Assembly: GCA_017051695.1 (NCBI GenBank)
Contig: JAFIDK010000005.1
Span: 186,001-250,000, forward strand
DNA from: Algoriphagus aestuarii
Lineage (GTDB): Bacteria; Bacteroidota; Bacteroidia; Cytophagales; Cyclobacteriaceae
DNA length: 64,000 nucleotides
Reading direction: 5' to 3'
Shown: positions 9,801-18,008 of the stretch, one piece after another
How positions within the stretch are numbered: the first letter of the stretch is position 1
Layout of the letters: every line of letters starts with the position of its first letter
Made by a program: the position numbers and the translations under genes
The notes under the pieces: generated by a model
Told to the model about the DNA's origin: nothing
Database searches by the model: none
Seen by the model: the letters and a program-made list of their open reading frames with translations, nothing else

Positions 9801-11963
9801 TTATCTCAAAAACAACATTTCTCTATACTTCACTAGCGGCCATGACTCATCGTCTACCAATAGTTCCAATTTATCTACTGCATATCTGATCTTATCAAAA
9901 TAAGCTTCTTTAACATCTGTTTGATAACCTTTGGCCATTTTCACGATGTCCTCTTCTTTGTTGAGTTTCTTTCTAGCCTCGATCATTGCTGTGATATTTG
10001 ACTTCAATGCCTCGATATGTTTAGAAACTTCTTTGATCGTTTCTACCGCAGCGGTATGGTCCAAGCCAAGTCCTTTCAGACCATTTGCGTTCTGGATCAT
10101 TTTGTTTTGATATAGAATAGCAGTCGGGATAATGTGATTCAATGCCAAATCGCCCATTACTCTTCCTTCGATCTGAACTTTCTTGATAAAGTTTTCAAGC
10201 ATGATTTCATGACGCGCATGAACCTCAATATTGTTCATCACACTGTGTCTCTCGAAAAGCTCCTTCGTCGCTTTGGTAGCATACACGTCAAGAGCCTGAG
10301 GAGTAGATTTCAAATTAGATAGACCCCTCTTTTCTGCTTCTTTTGCCCAAGCATCAGAATATCCATCTCCTTCAAATCTTACCTTTTTGCTATCCTTGAT
10401 GTATTTTCTCAATACATTCACGATTGCAATTTTCTTCTCTTTACCGGAAGCCATCTCTTTTTCGATGTCTTTGGCCATGGTTTTCAATACATCTGCAACG
10501 ATCACATTCAATGCAGTCATCGGTCCAGCTACGTTTGCTTGAGAACCTACAGCTCTGAATTCAAACTTATTGCCAGTAAATGCAAATGGAGAAGTTCTGT
10601 TTCTATCTGTATTGTCAAGGATGATTTCAGGAATTTTAGAAATTCCCAGTTTCATATACATGTTATCTCCTTTTTCAATCTTGATATTTCCATTTTTCTC
10701 AAGCTCATCCAATACTTCAGTAAGAGTAGCGCCCAAGAAAACAGAAATTATCGCAGGAGGAGCTTCGTTTGCACCTAGTCTATGGTCATTTCCGGCAGAA
10801 GCAATACTTGCTCTCAAAAGATCCGAATGATCATAAACTGCCTTAATGGTAGCCACTAAGAACGTCAAGAACTGAAGATTTTCTCTCGCAGAATTGCTTG
10901 GCTGGAATAAATTAACACCTGTATCAGTAATTAAAGACCAGTTGTTATGCTTTCCACTACCATTCACACCAGCAAATGGCTTCTCGTGAAGAAGAACTTT
11001 CAGATCGTGTCTTTCCGCTACTTTCTCCATCACATCCATCAATAACTGGTTGTGGTCAGTTGCTTTGTTGATTTCTTCAAATAAAGGAGCAACCTCAAAT
11101 TGACCTGGAGCCACTTCGTTATGTCTGGTCATCACAGGGATGCCTAATTTATGGGCTTCGATTTCGAAGTCCACCATAAAGTCCTTGACACGAGTTGGGA
11201 TAGAACCAAAGTAATGATCATCCAACTGCTGACCTCTTGCCGGGCTATGACCGAATACCGTTCTTCCTGCCATTACCAAATCTGGTCTTGCAGCAAAAAG
11301 TGCTTTATCGATCACAAAATATTCTTGCTCTACTCCCAAGGAAGGGAATACTTTTTTCACATTTCTATCAAACAACTGGCAGATATTGATAGCTGCCTCG
11401 TTGATCGCTTCCATAGACTTCAACAATGGAGTCTTATAATCCAATGCCTCTCCTGTGTAAGACACAAAGATGGTAGGGATACAAAGAGTGTTTTCAAAAA
11501 TGAAGATCGGAGAAGAAGGATCCCATGCAGTATATCCTCTAGCCTCAAATGTAGATCTGATTCCTCCATTTGGAAAAGAAGATGCATCCGGTTCTTGCTG
11601 TACCAATGCACTGCCTTTGAACTTCTCAAGTCCACCTAAGGCATCAAAAAACGAATCATGCTTTTCAGCAGTTGAACCTGTCAATGGCTGAAACCAGTGA
11701 GTATAGTGTGTCACACCTTTAGAAAGGGCCCAGGTTTTTACAGCGGATGCAATTTCTTCTGCAGTGGAAACATCGATTTTGCTTCCTTTGTCTATTGCCT
11801 CCATTACTTTTTTGTAAACAGAAGGAGCCAAAGACTCTTTCATTTGCGCTGTTCCAAAAACGTTTTCACCAAAATAATTGGATATTTTAGTGGATGGTGC
11901 TTTTACAGCTACTCGCTGTCTAGCCTGCACCATAGACAAGGCTTGTTGTCTGAGTGTTGCCAT
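9801..11963 (-). CDS. glnN: Glutamine synthetase, type III
   Basis: 720 residues, the usual size of the GS III family and much longer than GS I or II. It makes glutamine from glutamate, ammonia and ATP in the cytoplasm as a dodecamer. Seen motifs include the N-terminal GS III signature region (FGENVFGTAQMKESL), VEQEYFVID with the metal-binding Glu, the ATP-site NGSGKHNNWSL and the family stretch LGANEAPPAIISVFLG. It is a single-gene unit: a terminator follows and an AT-rich promoter region precedes it. Type III enzymes are typical of Bacteroidota. Some annotation schemes call it glnA. Confidence 0.96.
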   Translation of the reverse strand: MATLRQQALSMVQARQRVAVKAPSTKISNYFGENVFGTAQMKESLAPSVYKKVMEAIDKGSKIDVSTAEEIASAVKTWALSKGVTHYTHWFQPLTGSTAEKHDSFFDALGGLEKFKGSALVQQEPDASSFPNGGIRSTFEARGYTAWDPSSPIFIFENTLCIPTIFVSYTGEALDYKTPLLKSMEAINEAAINICQLFDRNVKKVFPSLGVEQEYFVIDKALFAARPDLVMAGRTVFGHSPARGQQLDDHYFGSIPTRVKDFMVDFEIEAHKLGIPVMTRHNEVAPGQFEVAPLFEEINKATDHNQLLMDVMEKVAERHDLKVLLHEKPFAGVNGSGKHNNWSLITDTGVNLFQPSNSARENLQFLTFLVATIKAVYDHSDLLRASIASAGNDHRLGANEAPPAIISVFLGATLTEVLDELEKNGNIKIEKGDNMYMKLGISKIPEIILDNTDRNRTSPFAFTGNKFEFRAVGSQANVAGPMTALNVIVADVLKTMAKDIEKEMASGKEKKIAIVNVLRKYIKDSKKVRFEGDGYSDAWAKEAEKRGLSNLKSTPQALDVYATKATKELFERHSVMNNIEVHARHEIMLENFIKKVQIEGRVMGDLALNHIIPTAILYQNKMIQNANGLKGLGLDHTAAVETIKEVSKHIEALKSNITAMIEARKKLNKEEDIVKMAKGYQTDVKEAYFDKIRYAVDKLELLVDDESWPLVKYREMLFLR

Positions 11964-11994
11964 TTCTACAATTTGTGGTTTAAGATTACACTCA

Positions 11995-12002
11995 CAAAAA
12001 TA
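11995..12002 (-). promoter_or_regulatory. Candidate -7 box of glnN
   Basis: On the minus strand, TATTTTTG matches the TAnnTTTG -7 consensus exactly, 31 bases before the start codon. No convincing TTG is present at the -33 position, so the call rests on the -7 box alone. Confidence 0.4.
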
Positions 12003-12140
12003 GAAAAATACTGACTCGAAAATGAAAATGCTTGAATTTTGAGCTCATTTTTTGAAAAATTTACAGTTTTTTCAAAAACACATGGTCTTTTTGATCCCAT
12101 TTCGTCCAATAAAGTGATTTTCTGATCAGAAATTAGAAAA

Positions 12141-12170
12141 TTGAAAACATCAAGAGATTAATTACCTTTG
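12141..12170 (+). promoter_or_regulatory. Promoter of mtaB (TTG-N19-TACCTTTG)
   Basis: TTG at 12141-12143 and TACCTTTG at 12163-12170 are 19 bases apart, the textbook Bacteroidota arrangement. Transcription would start about 20 bases before the GTG start codon. An AGGAG-like ribosome site sits at 12184-12188. Confidence 0.65.
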
Positions 12171-12195
12171 CCTCCACAAAAAGAAGGAGCAAAAA

Positions 12196-13515
12196 GTGAA
12201 AAAGGTCGCATTTTATACATTGGGGTGTAAACTGAACTTCTCTGAAACTTCCACAATCAGTAGGCAGTTTGAGGACAAGGGGTATTTAAAAGTGGATTTT
12301 CAGGAAAATCCGGATATTTTCATCATCAATACCTGCTCTGTTACCGAAAATGCCGATAAGAAATGTAAAAAGATCGTAAAAGAGGCAAAAAAAATCTCTC
12401 CGAATTCTTATGTCACGATCATCGGCTGTTATGCCCAATTAAAACCTAAAGAAATTTCAGAAATCCCAGGAGTGGATGCTGTCCTTGGGGCTGCTGAGAA
12501 ATTCCGTTTGATCGAACTCTTGGATGATTTTGCGAAAGCCCAGGAAACTAAGGTTTTGGCATCAGAAATTCAGGAAGCGACCACCTATAATAATGCCTAT
12601 TCCTTAAACGATAGAACCCGTACCTTCTTAAAGGTACAAGATGGTTGTAATTATGGCTGCGCTTTTTGTACGATCCCACTTGCAAGGGGAAAAAGTAGAA
12701 GTAACACTATCGAAAGCGTTATCGCGTCAGCAAATGAAATCGCCAATTCAGGAGTGAAAGAAGTAGTCCTTACTGGAGTGAATATCGGAGATTTCGGAAT
12801 CGTAGATGGTAAGCGAAATGAGCGTTTCGCTGATTTAGTGTATGCGCTAGACGAAGTAGATGGCATCAATAGATTTAGAATTTCATCGATCGAACCAAAT
12901 CTATTGACCAATGAGATTATCAGTTTCGCAGCTACTTCCAAACGGTTTGTTCCACATTTTCATGTCCCATTACAATCAGGCTCCAATACCATTTTGAGAA
13001 AAATGGGAAGAAGATATCTGAGGGAACTGTATGAAGACCGAGTGAGTAAAATCAAAGGGTTGATGCCCCATGCATGTATCGGAGTAGATGTGATCGTGGG
13101 ATTTCCGGGAGAAACTGATGAAATATTTTTAGAGACCTATAATTTCCTGAATGAGTTGGATATTTCATATTTGCACGTATTTACTTATTCGGAAAGAGCA
13201 AATACCAGGGCAGTGGAGATGGATGACATTGTACCCATGAAAAAAAGGAATGAACGCTCGAAAATGCTCCGCATTCTTTCTGAGAAAAAAAGAAGGAAGT
13301 TTTACGAAGAAAATTTAGGAAAAACCTTCTCAGTTTTATTTGAAGAAGACATGGAAGATGGAAAAATCCATGGCTTTACAGAAAATTACATTCGAGTAGC
13401 TGCCAAATATGACCCCATGCTAATCAATGAGGTGAAGATGGTTACTTTGGACAAAATCAATGAATCAGGGAACGTGGAAGTGATCGAACCAGAAATGAGT
13501 TACGAAAAGCATTAG
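12196..13515 (+). CDS. mtaB: tRNA t6A37 methylthiotransferase MtaB
   Basis: 439 residues. A radical-SAM methylthiotransferase that converts t6A37 to ms2t6A37 in tRNAs reading ANN codons. The N-terminal UPF0004 domain carries cluster cysteines C11, C47 and C78. The radical-SAM motif CNYGCAFC gives C151, C155 and C158. A C-terminal TRAM-like domain begins near 370. TLGCKLNFSE at the N-terminus is typical of MtaB rather than MiaB or RimO. Translation starts at GTG (12196), supported by the AGGAG 8 bases upstream and by the MKKVAFYTLGCK alignment. A terminator follows, so it is monocistronic. Confidence 0.95.
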   Translation: MKKVAFYTLGCKLNFSETSTISRQFEDKGYLKVDFQENPDIFIINTCSVTENADKKCKKIVKEAKKISPNSYVTIIGCYAQLKPKEISEIPGVDAVLGAAEKFRLIELLDDFAKAQETKVLASEIQEATTYNNAYSLNDRTRTFLKVQDGCNYGCAFCTIPLARGKSRSNTIESVIASANEIANSGVKEVVLTGVNIGDFGIVDGKRNERFADLVYALDEVDGINRFRISSIEPNLLTNEIISFAATSKRFVPHFHVPLQSGSNTILRKMGRRYLRELYEDRVSKIKGLMPHACIGVDVIVGFPGETDEIFLETYNFLNELDISYLHVFTYSERANTRAVEMDDIVPMKKRNERSKMLRILSEKKRRKFYEENLGKTFSVLFEEDMEDGKIHGFTENYIRVAAKYDPMLINEVKMVTLDKINESGNVEVIEPEMSYEKH

Positions 13516-13538
13516 AAACTAATACAGCCACCAATTTT

Positions 13539-13585
13539 AAGAGTCAAAAAATATTCTATCGGAATATTCTTGGCTCTTTTTTTTT
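13539..13585 (+). terminator. Rho-independent terminator after mtaB
   Basis: A long stem (AAGAG...AATATTC paired with GAATATT...CTCTT, one bulge and small mismatches) with a TATCG loop and nine Ts, 24 bases after the mtaB stop. Confidence 0.85.
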
Positions 13586-13642
13586 AGATGCTTTGGAACC
13601 CATCCAATTTTTATAAATTCAGCAGAGCTAAAAACAACTTTT

Positions 13643-15655
13643 GTGAAAGAACCTGAAAAACTCAATTTGGTAAAAGACGAACCATGGCTGGAAGGATTCG
13701 CTTCTAAAATATGGGATCGTTACCAACGATTTCAAGATTCTTTAAAGGAAATTGAAAATTTCAGTGGCAGTATTTCAGAGTTTGCCCGCAACCATGAGTT
13801 TTATGGAGTTCACTTTGAAGCTTGGAGAAAAGGCTGGGTTTATAGAGAATGGGCCCCTGCAGCCCAAGAACTTTATTTTTTTGGTGACTTTAACGATTGG
13901 AACAGGACTTCACATCCGATGAAGAAAAGTTCGAGAGGTGATTGGGAAATCTTTCTCCCTTTTGATACTTATAAAGATCGATTTGTGCATGGAAGCAAAG
14001 TAAAAGTCCATGTAAAAGGAGCCAATGGAAACCTAGACCGAATACCAGCTTATATCAGAAGGGCAATCCAAGATGAAGAAAGCCATGATTTTGCCGGGCA
14101 GCTTTGGTTCGAAAAAGATTTTGAATGGACAGATCAGTCATTTTCTTTATCAAATAGCCTCCACCAACCACTCATTTACGAATGTCATGTGGGTATGGCA
14201 CAGGAAAAACAAGGAGTAGGTACCTACCGGGAATTTGAAGAAATCATCCTGCCTAAAATCAAAGCGGCAGGATACAATACCATTCAAATGATGGCCATCA
14301 TGGAGCATCCCTATTATGGTTCTTTCGGGTATCATATTTCAAACTTCTTCGCTCCTACTTCACGATTTGGCACACCGGAAGAATTAAAATCACTGGTCAA
14401 TAAAGCCCATGAATTAGGCATTGCCGTGGTAATGGACATAGTCCACTCTCATGCGATCAAAAATACAAATGAAGGCTTAAACGAATTTGATGGAAGTGAC
14501 CATCAGTATTTTCACCCTGGAGCAAAAGGCTATCACGAAGGATGGGATTCCAAGGTTTTCGATTATGCAAAATGGGAGGTTAAGCAATTTCTATTGAGCA
14601 ATATCAGGTACTGGCTGGAGGAATTTCATTTTGATGGGTTCCGTTTTGACGGAGTTACTTCCATGATGTACCAACATCATGGTTTATTTATGGATTTTGA
14701 CAATGTGGACCTTTATTTCAACTCACAAGTTGATGAAGATGCCATTGTCTACCTGCAGCTGGCCAACAAACTCATCCATGATTTGAGACCAAAAAGCATC
14801 TCTATAGCCGAAGATGTAAGCGGTATGCCAGGGCTGTCTAGAAAGATAGAAGACGGCGGAATAGGGTTTGACTTCAGAATGGCCATGGGGGTTCCGGATT
14901 ATTGGATCAAGACTCTAAAACACAAGCAGGATGAGGAATGGGACATGTTTGAGCTTTGGCACCAGCTGACAAATCGCCCTATAAAAGAACGGTCAATCTG
15001 CTATGCAGAAAGTCACGACCAAGCCTTGGTGGGAGACAAAACACTGGCTTTCAGGCTAATGGACAAGGAAATGTATTTTTCCATGTCAGTTCTGGAGCAA
15101 AATCTGGTTGTCGATCGGGGGATTGCATTGCATAAACTGATTCGAGTGATTACCCTAAGTCTGGGAGGGGAAGGATATTTAAATTTTATGGGAAACGAAT
15201 TTGGTCATCCTGAATGGATTGATTTCCCAAGAGAAGGCAATACCTGGAGCTACCAACATGCTCGAAGACAATGGTCTTTGATTGAGGATCCTTTGCTCCG
15301 TTACGGTCAACTAAATGCCTGGGACCATGCCATGATCCAATTGGCAACAGAATACGATATTCTTGCCTCCAAACCTGCAGTTCAACTGCACCTGGACCCT
15401 GATAAAAAAATCCTTGCTTATGAAAGAGCGGGATTGGTTTTCGTATTTTCTTTTCATCCCACTTCCTCGTTTTTTGGTTTTGCTATTCAGGTATTGGTAG
15501 GAGGCACTTACCAGATTTTATTGAATTCTGATGAAAAGAAATTTGGAGGATTTGAAAGGCTGGACAATAAGATCTCTTACCCCACAGATAAAAATCATTG
15601 CCTATTAACCTATATACCCAACAGAACAATGATGGTTTTTAAAAGAGTGGACTAA
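13643..15655 (+). CDS. glgB: 1,4-alpha-glucan branching enzyme (GH13)
   Basis: 670 residues. It transfers alpha-1,4 chains to alpha-1,6 positions during glycogen synthesis. A CBM48 domain (about 50-140, WAPAAQELYFFGDFNDW) precedes the GH13 barrel. Catalytic residues are visible: nucleophile D336 in DGFRFDGV, acid/base E390 in IAEDVSG, and D459 in ESHDQ. Length and motifs (YGSFGYHISNFFAP, FMGNEFGHPEWIDFPREGN) resemble the eukaryote-like GH13_8 group rather than the E. coli type. GTG start at 13643, since no ATG in frame gives the conserved N-terminus. No other glg gene is nearby. Confidence 0.94.
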   Translation: MKEPEKLNLVKDEPWLEGFASKIWDRYQRFQDSLKEIENFSGSISEFARNHEFYGVHFEAWRKGWVYREWAPAAQELYFFGDFNDWNRTSHPMKKSSRGDWEIFLPFDTYKDRFVHGSKVKVHVKGANGNLDRIPAYIRRAIQDEESHDFAGQLWFEKDFEWTDQSFSLSNSLHQPLIYECHVGMAQEKQGVGTYREFEEIILPKIKAAGYNTIQMMAIMEHPYYGSFGYHISNFFAPTSRFGTPEELKSLVNKAHELGIAVVMDIVHSHAIKNTNEGLNEFDGSDHQYFHPGAKGYHEGWDSKVFDYAKWEVKQFLLSNIRYWLEEFHFDGFRFDGVTSMMYQHHGLFMDFDNVDLYFNSQVDEDAIVYLQLANKLIHDLRPKSISIAEDVSGMPGLSRKIEDGGIGFDFRMAMGVPDYWIKTLKHKQDEEWDMFELWHQLTNRPIKERSICYAESHDQALVGDKTLAFRLMDKEMYFSMSVLEQNLVVDRGIALHKLIRVITLSLGGEGYLNFMGNEFGHPEWIDFPREGNTWSYQHARRQWSLIEDPLLRYGQLNAWDHAMIQLATEYDILASKPAVQLHLDPDKKILAYERAGLVFVFSFHPTSSFFGFAIQVLVGGTYQILLNSDEKKFGGFERLDNKISYPTDKNHCLLTYIPNRTMMVFKRVD

Positions 15656-15666
15656 ACGAGAAAGTA

Positions 15667-16740
15667 TCAAAATGGAAAAATCAGTAAGGCATGCTGATTC
15701 ACTGTATTAAAATCTCTCCAAACCCGATTTAATTCAGATTGGGTTTTTGCACCTTCCAAACCAGAATAAGGGAATAATTCTGCCGTAACTTTCCGGCAGA
15801 TGGATGTTAGGCTTCTACTACTTTTACTGATCTTTTTTAGCCTGCTTTCTGAGATTTCACCTTCATTTTCCAACTCCTCCCAGGCTTTATCCACTTGAGA
15901 ATAGAATTTCTTTTTATAACTCTTGACTTGCTTTCTATTCAGTTTTAAATGGCCCTCAAAGTACTTCAAGTGCTTTTTATCATACTTCCGATGCGAATGT
16001 CTGATCCAAAAGGTTTCTTTTATCAAATCCATTAAATGGAATGAAATACCCAAAATATTTACTACCAAAGTGGCTTCAGCAAATTGTAAAAATGGAAACT
16101 TATAAATCAAATCAGGCAGTGTCGCCTTTTCAGGTTTGATATCGAAACATCTATCCAGCGGCACCCTCAGGTTTTCTGTTTGAAAAGCATGACTTCCCGT
16201 AGCAACCATCCCCATATAATTCCAACCATCCAGGATTTCAATTTCCTCCTTTTTGAGAATAAATGCTTTTACAACCGGGACACCAGCTTCATCCAAAACA
16301 GGATTACCATTTTCGATAATTTCGCAATTCGCTGTAAAGTGCGTGGCATGAAGTGCTCCAGAAGCATAGGTCCATCTTCCTTTGATGAAATATTCCTTGC
16401 CTGACCTTAATGCTTTCCCTCCTACAAATCCACTTCCCGCAAAACATAAATCCTCTCTTTCGAAAAATTCCAAGCGAATGGACTCATCCATATACCCTAC
16501 AAACCAAGCCGCTCCCGCGCATAGTGTAACTGTCCAACCCAAACTTCCATCTAGCCTGGCCAGCTTTTCTTCCTGATGTAATGCTTGCTTCAAGTTCAAT
16601 CCTAACCCTCCTAATTCTTGAGGAACAAATAACTTAAACCATTTTTCCTGATAAATTACTTCAAGCCATTCTTCAGGTATTTTCCCCAAGGATTCAGCCT
16701 TGGAAGCAAGCTGGTGATTAAATAGTTCGGATGTTTGCAT
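15667..16740 (-). CDS. Acyl-CoA-dehydrogenase-fold flavoprotein in the TPP-riboswitch operon
   Basis: 357 residues from the chosen ATG at 16740 (MQTSELFNHQL); an upstream in-frame ATG at 16794 would add 18 residues buried in pnuT. An acyl-CoA dehydrogenase N-terminal helical domain (about 15-100, FVPQELGGLGL) is followed by the flavin-binding beta-domain (about 105-200, GKEYFIKGRWTYASGA). A C-terminal helical bundle ends WRDFNTVNQH, like the group-D flavin monooxygenase (HsaA/DszC-like) branch. No obvious CoA-dehydrogenase catalytic Glu was identified. It overlaps pnuT by 23 bases and so should be TPP-controlled. Its reaction is unknown; a monooxygenase or oxidase acting on a thiamine-related compound is only a hypothesis. 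Confidence 0.75.
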   Translation of the reverse strand: MQTSELFNHQLASKAESLGKIPEEWLEVIYQEKWFKLFVPQELGGLGLNLKQALHQEEKLARLDGSLGWTVTLCAGAAWFVGYMDESIRLEFFEREDLCFAGSGFVGGKALRSGKEYFIKGRWTYASGALHATHFTANCEIIENGNPVLDEAGVPVVKAFILKKEEIEILDGWNYMGMVATGSHAFQTENLRVPLDRCFDIKPEKATLPDLIYKFPFLQFAEATLVVNILGISFHLMDLIKETFWIRHSHRKYDKKHLKYFEGHLKLNRKQVKSYKKKFYSQVDKAWEELENEGEISESRLKKISKSSRSLTSICRKVTAELFPYSGLEGAKTQSELNRVWRDFNTVNQHALLIFPF

Positions 16741-17344
16741 CGCTTTTTTCAAGTTCTTTTTTCCAATCCAAATAGCCGAAAATAGCCACCACAAATAGAA
16801 AAAGTGTTAAAAATGAAATCAAGATCAATTGCTTATGAAAAAGCAAAGGAATGGCTACCAAATTTGATACATTCAACCAAATCCAATTCTCAAGTTTTCT
16901 TTTCGCCAAAAGCCACATACCTGCCCAAGCAGTAGCAGAAACAAACGAATCAATTACTGGGACGTCTGAATCTGTAAAAAAAGTTAATGCAAAATAGAGA
17001 AAAACCCATCCTCCGAGGGCTATGGCCCAAGTGACTTTCTGATCCTTAACTGTACTTCTGGTGATTTGGCTCGCTCCGGATTCCTTGCGGCTTTTCCAAA
17101 TCGCCCAGCCATAAATACTCATCACCAGATAATACCCATGGAGCAAAGTTTCAGCATAGAGTTTAGCATCTATGAGTAAAAAGGAGGAACACAAAATCCC
17201 AATAATTCCGGCTGGATAAAGCAGGACATTGTTTTTTCTGGCCAATAAAACCTCCGTGACGCCGAAACTCACAGCTATCCATTCGAGCAAACTCGTATCT
17301 TTGATTTGTTGCCAAAGCAGATCAAAGTCAATAAAATTTTCCAT
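16718..17344 (-). CDS. pnuT: PnuC-family transporter, probably thiamine-specific (PnuT)
   Basis: 208 residues with about seven hydrophobic segments and the PnuC layout (WIAVSFGVTEVLLARKNNVLLYPAG; YGWAIW; NWIWLNVSNLVAIPLL). PnuC proteins move nicotinamide riboside across the inner membrane by facilitated diffusion coupled to phosphorylation; PnuT relatives carry thiamine. The family cannot be split by eye, but a clear TPP riboswitch ends about 45 bases upstream, which points to thiamine. No thiamine pyrophosphokinase is adjacent. A flavoprotein gene overlaps its 3' end. Confidence 0.82.
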   Translation of the reverse strand: MENFIDFDLLWQQIKDTSLLEWIAVSFGVTEVLLARKNNVLLYPAGIIGILCSSFLLIDAKLYAETLLHGYYLVMSIYGWAIWKSRKESGASQITRSTVKDQKVTWAIALGGWVFLYFALTFFTDSDVPVIDSFVSATAWAGMWLLAKRKLENWIWLNVSNLVAIPLLFHKQLILISFLTLFLFVVAIFGYLDWKKELEKSDANIRTI

Positions 17345-17387
17345 TTGAATAATTAACTATCATTATTCAAAAAAGGGAGAACAAGTA

Positions 17388-17487
17388 ATCTAATCCCTAC
17401 GCCGGCACTACCCGGATCAGGTGCTCAGCAATCGCTTGCCGATGGGTATGATCTCAGCCCGTTAATTTTGGGCACCCCTAATTTGAT
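17388..17487 (-). promoter_or_regulatory. TPP riboswitch (THI element)
   Basis: On the minus strand the conserved TPP aptamer blocks are all present in order: GGGGTGCCC, the pyrimidine-sensing CTGAGA (17457-17452), TACCC, ACCTGATCCGG, and the closing GCCGGCGTAGGGA. The P1 helix can form from ATCAAATT (17487-17480) and GATTAGAT (17395-17388), 7 of 8 pairs. It lies just before the PnuC-family gene, so it should shut off thiamine uptake when TPP is plentiful. Between aptamer and start codon, GGGA...TCCC followed by six Ts could act as a weak terminator, and TGAATAAT/ATTATTCA can form a hairpin touching the ATG. Confidence 0.95.
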
Positions 17488-17621
17488 GCCTCTAAGATAT
17501 AAAAATACTTTTCAAGACACATTGAATTTGAAACATTCAGTTTCAACAAAAAACAGGTTTTCTCATCATGATACCTCTCTCCTACCTTCAAACAATCCCC
17601 TAGAATACCCGTTACTAAAGT

Positions 17622-17975
17622 ATGAATGAGATATTTAAACCAGAAGGCAGAATTACCAGAAGAAAGTATTTGGTGTTGTTTCTATTATTTTATTTCACGA
17701 ATCTTTTGAGCCTGATGATGATGTGGCAATCCTATCAAGAACAAGCCTGGCCGACATTTTTCAGCTTTTCTATTGTTCTGATTTCATCGATTATTGTCCT
17801 TTTAATCCAAGCTATCAAAAGATTTCATGATATAGGTATGGATTGGAAATATGCACTTTATCTTTTGATTCCGCCTCCCATTAATTTTATCGGTTTTATT
17901 TGGCTTGCCGCCAAAAAGGGGCAAGATGGTCCGAATGAATATGGTCCTGATCCTAGGAAGACGGATATCATTTAA
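17622..17975 (+). CDS. DUF805 family membrane protein
   Basis: 117 residues. Family hallmarks are visible: an N-terminal GRITRRKYLVLFLLFYF, a central IKRFHDIGMDWKYAL and a C-terminal GQDGPNEYGPDP. Three hydrophobic segments (about 17-35, 43-62, 78-97) place it in the inner membrane. DUF805 proteins have no established biochemical role. It is a lone gene, divergent from the riboswitch-pnuT unit and convergent with the GMC oxidoreductase. Confidence 0.9.
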   Translation: MNEIFKPEGRITRRKYLVLFLLFYFTNLLSLMMMWQSYQEQAWPTFFSFSIVLISSIIVLLIQAIKRFHDIGMDWKYALYLLIPPPINFIGFIWLAAKKGQDGPNEYGPDPRKTDII

Positions 17976-18008
17976 ATGAAAACCAATTTCTTTACTTACA
18001 TAGAAATC

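Noticed and set aside
11151-11639. 162-residue plus-strand reading frame inside glnN
   Set aside because: Antisense to a well-conserved glutamine synthetase; rich in Ser/Arg/Cys in the manner of spurious frames.
15667-16794. Longer start (ATG 16794) for the flavoprotein
   Set aside because: It would add MWWLFSAIWIGKKNLKKA, which lies inside the pnuT coding end and does not align with the family's usual N-terminus. ATG 16740 gives a normal start.
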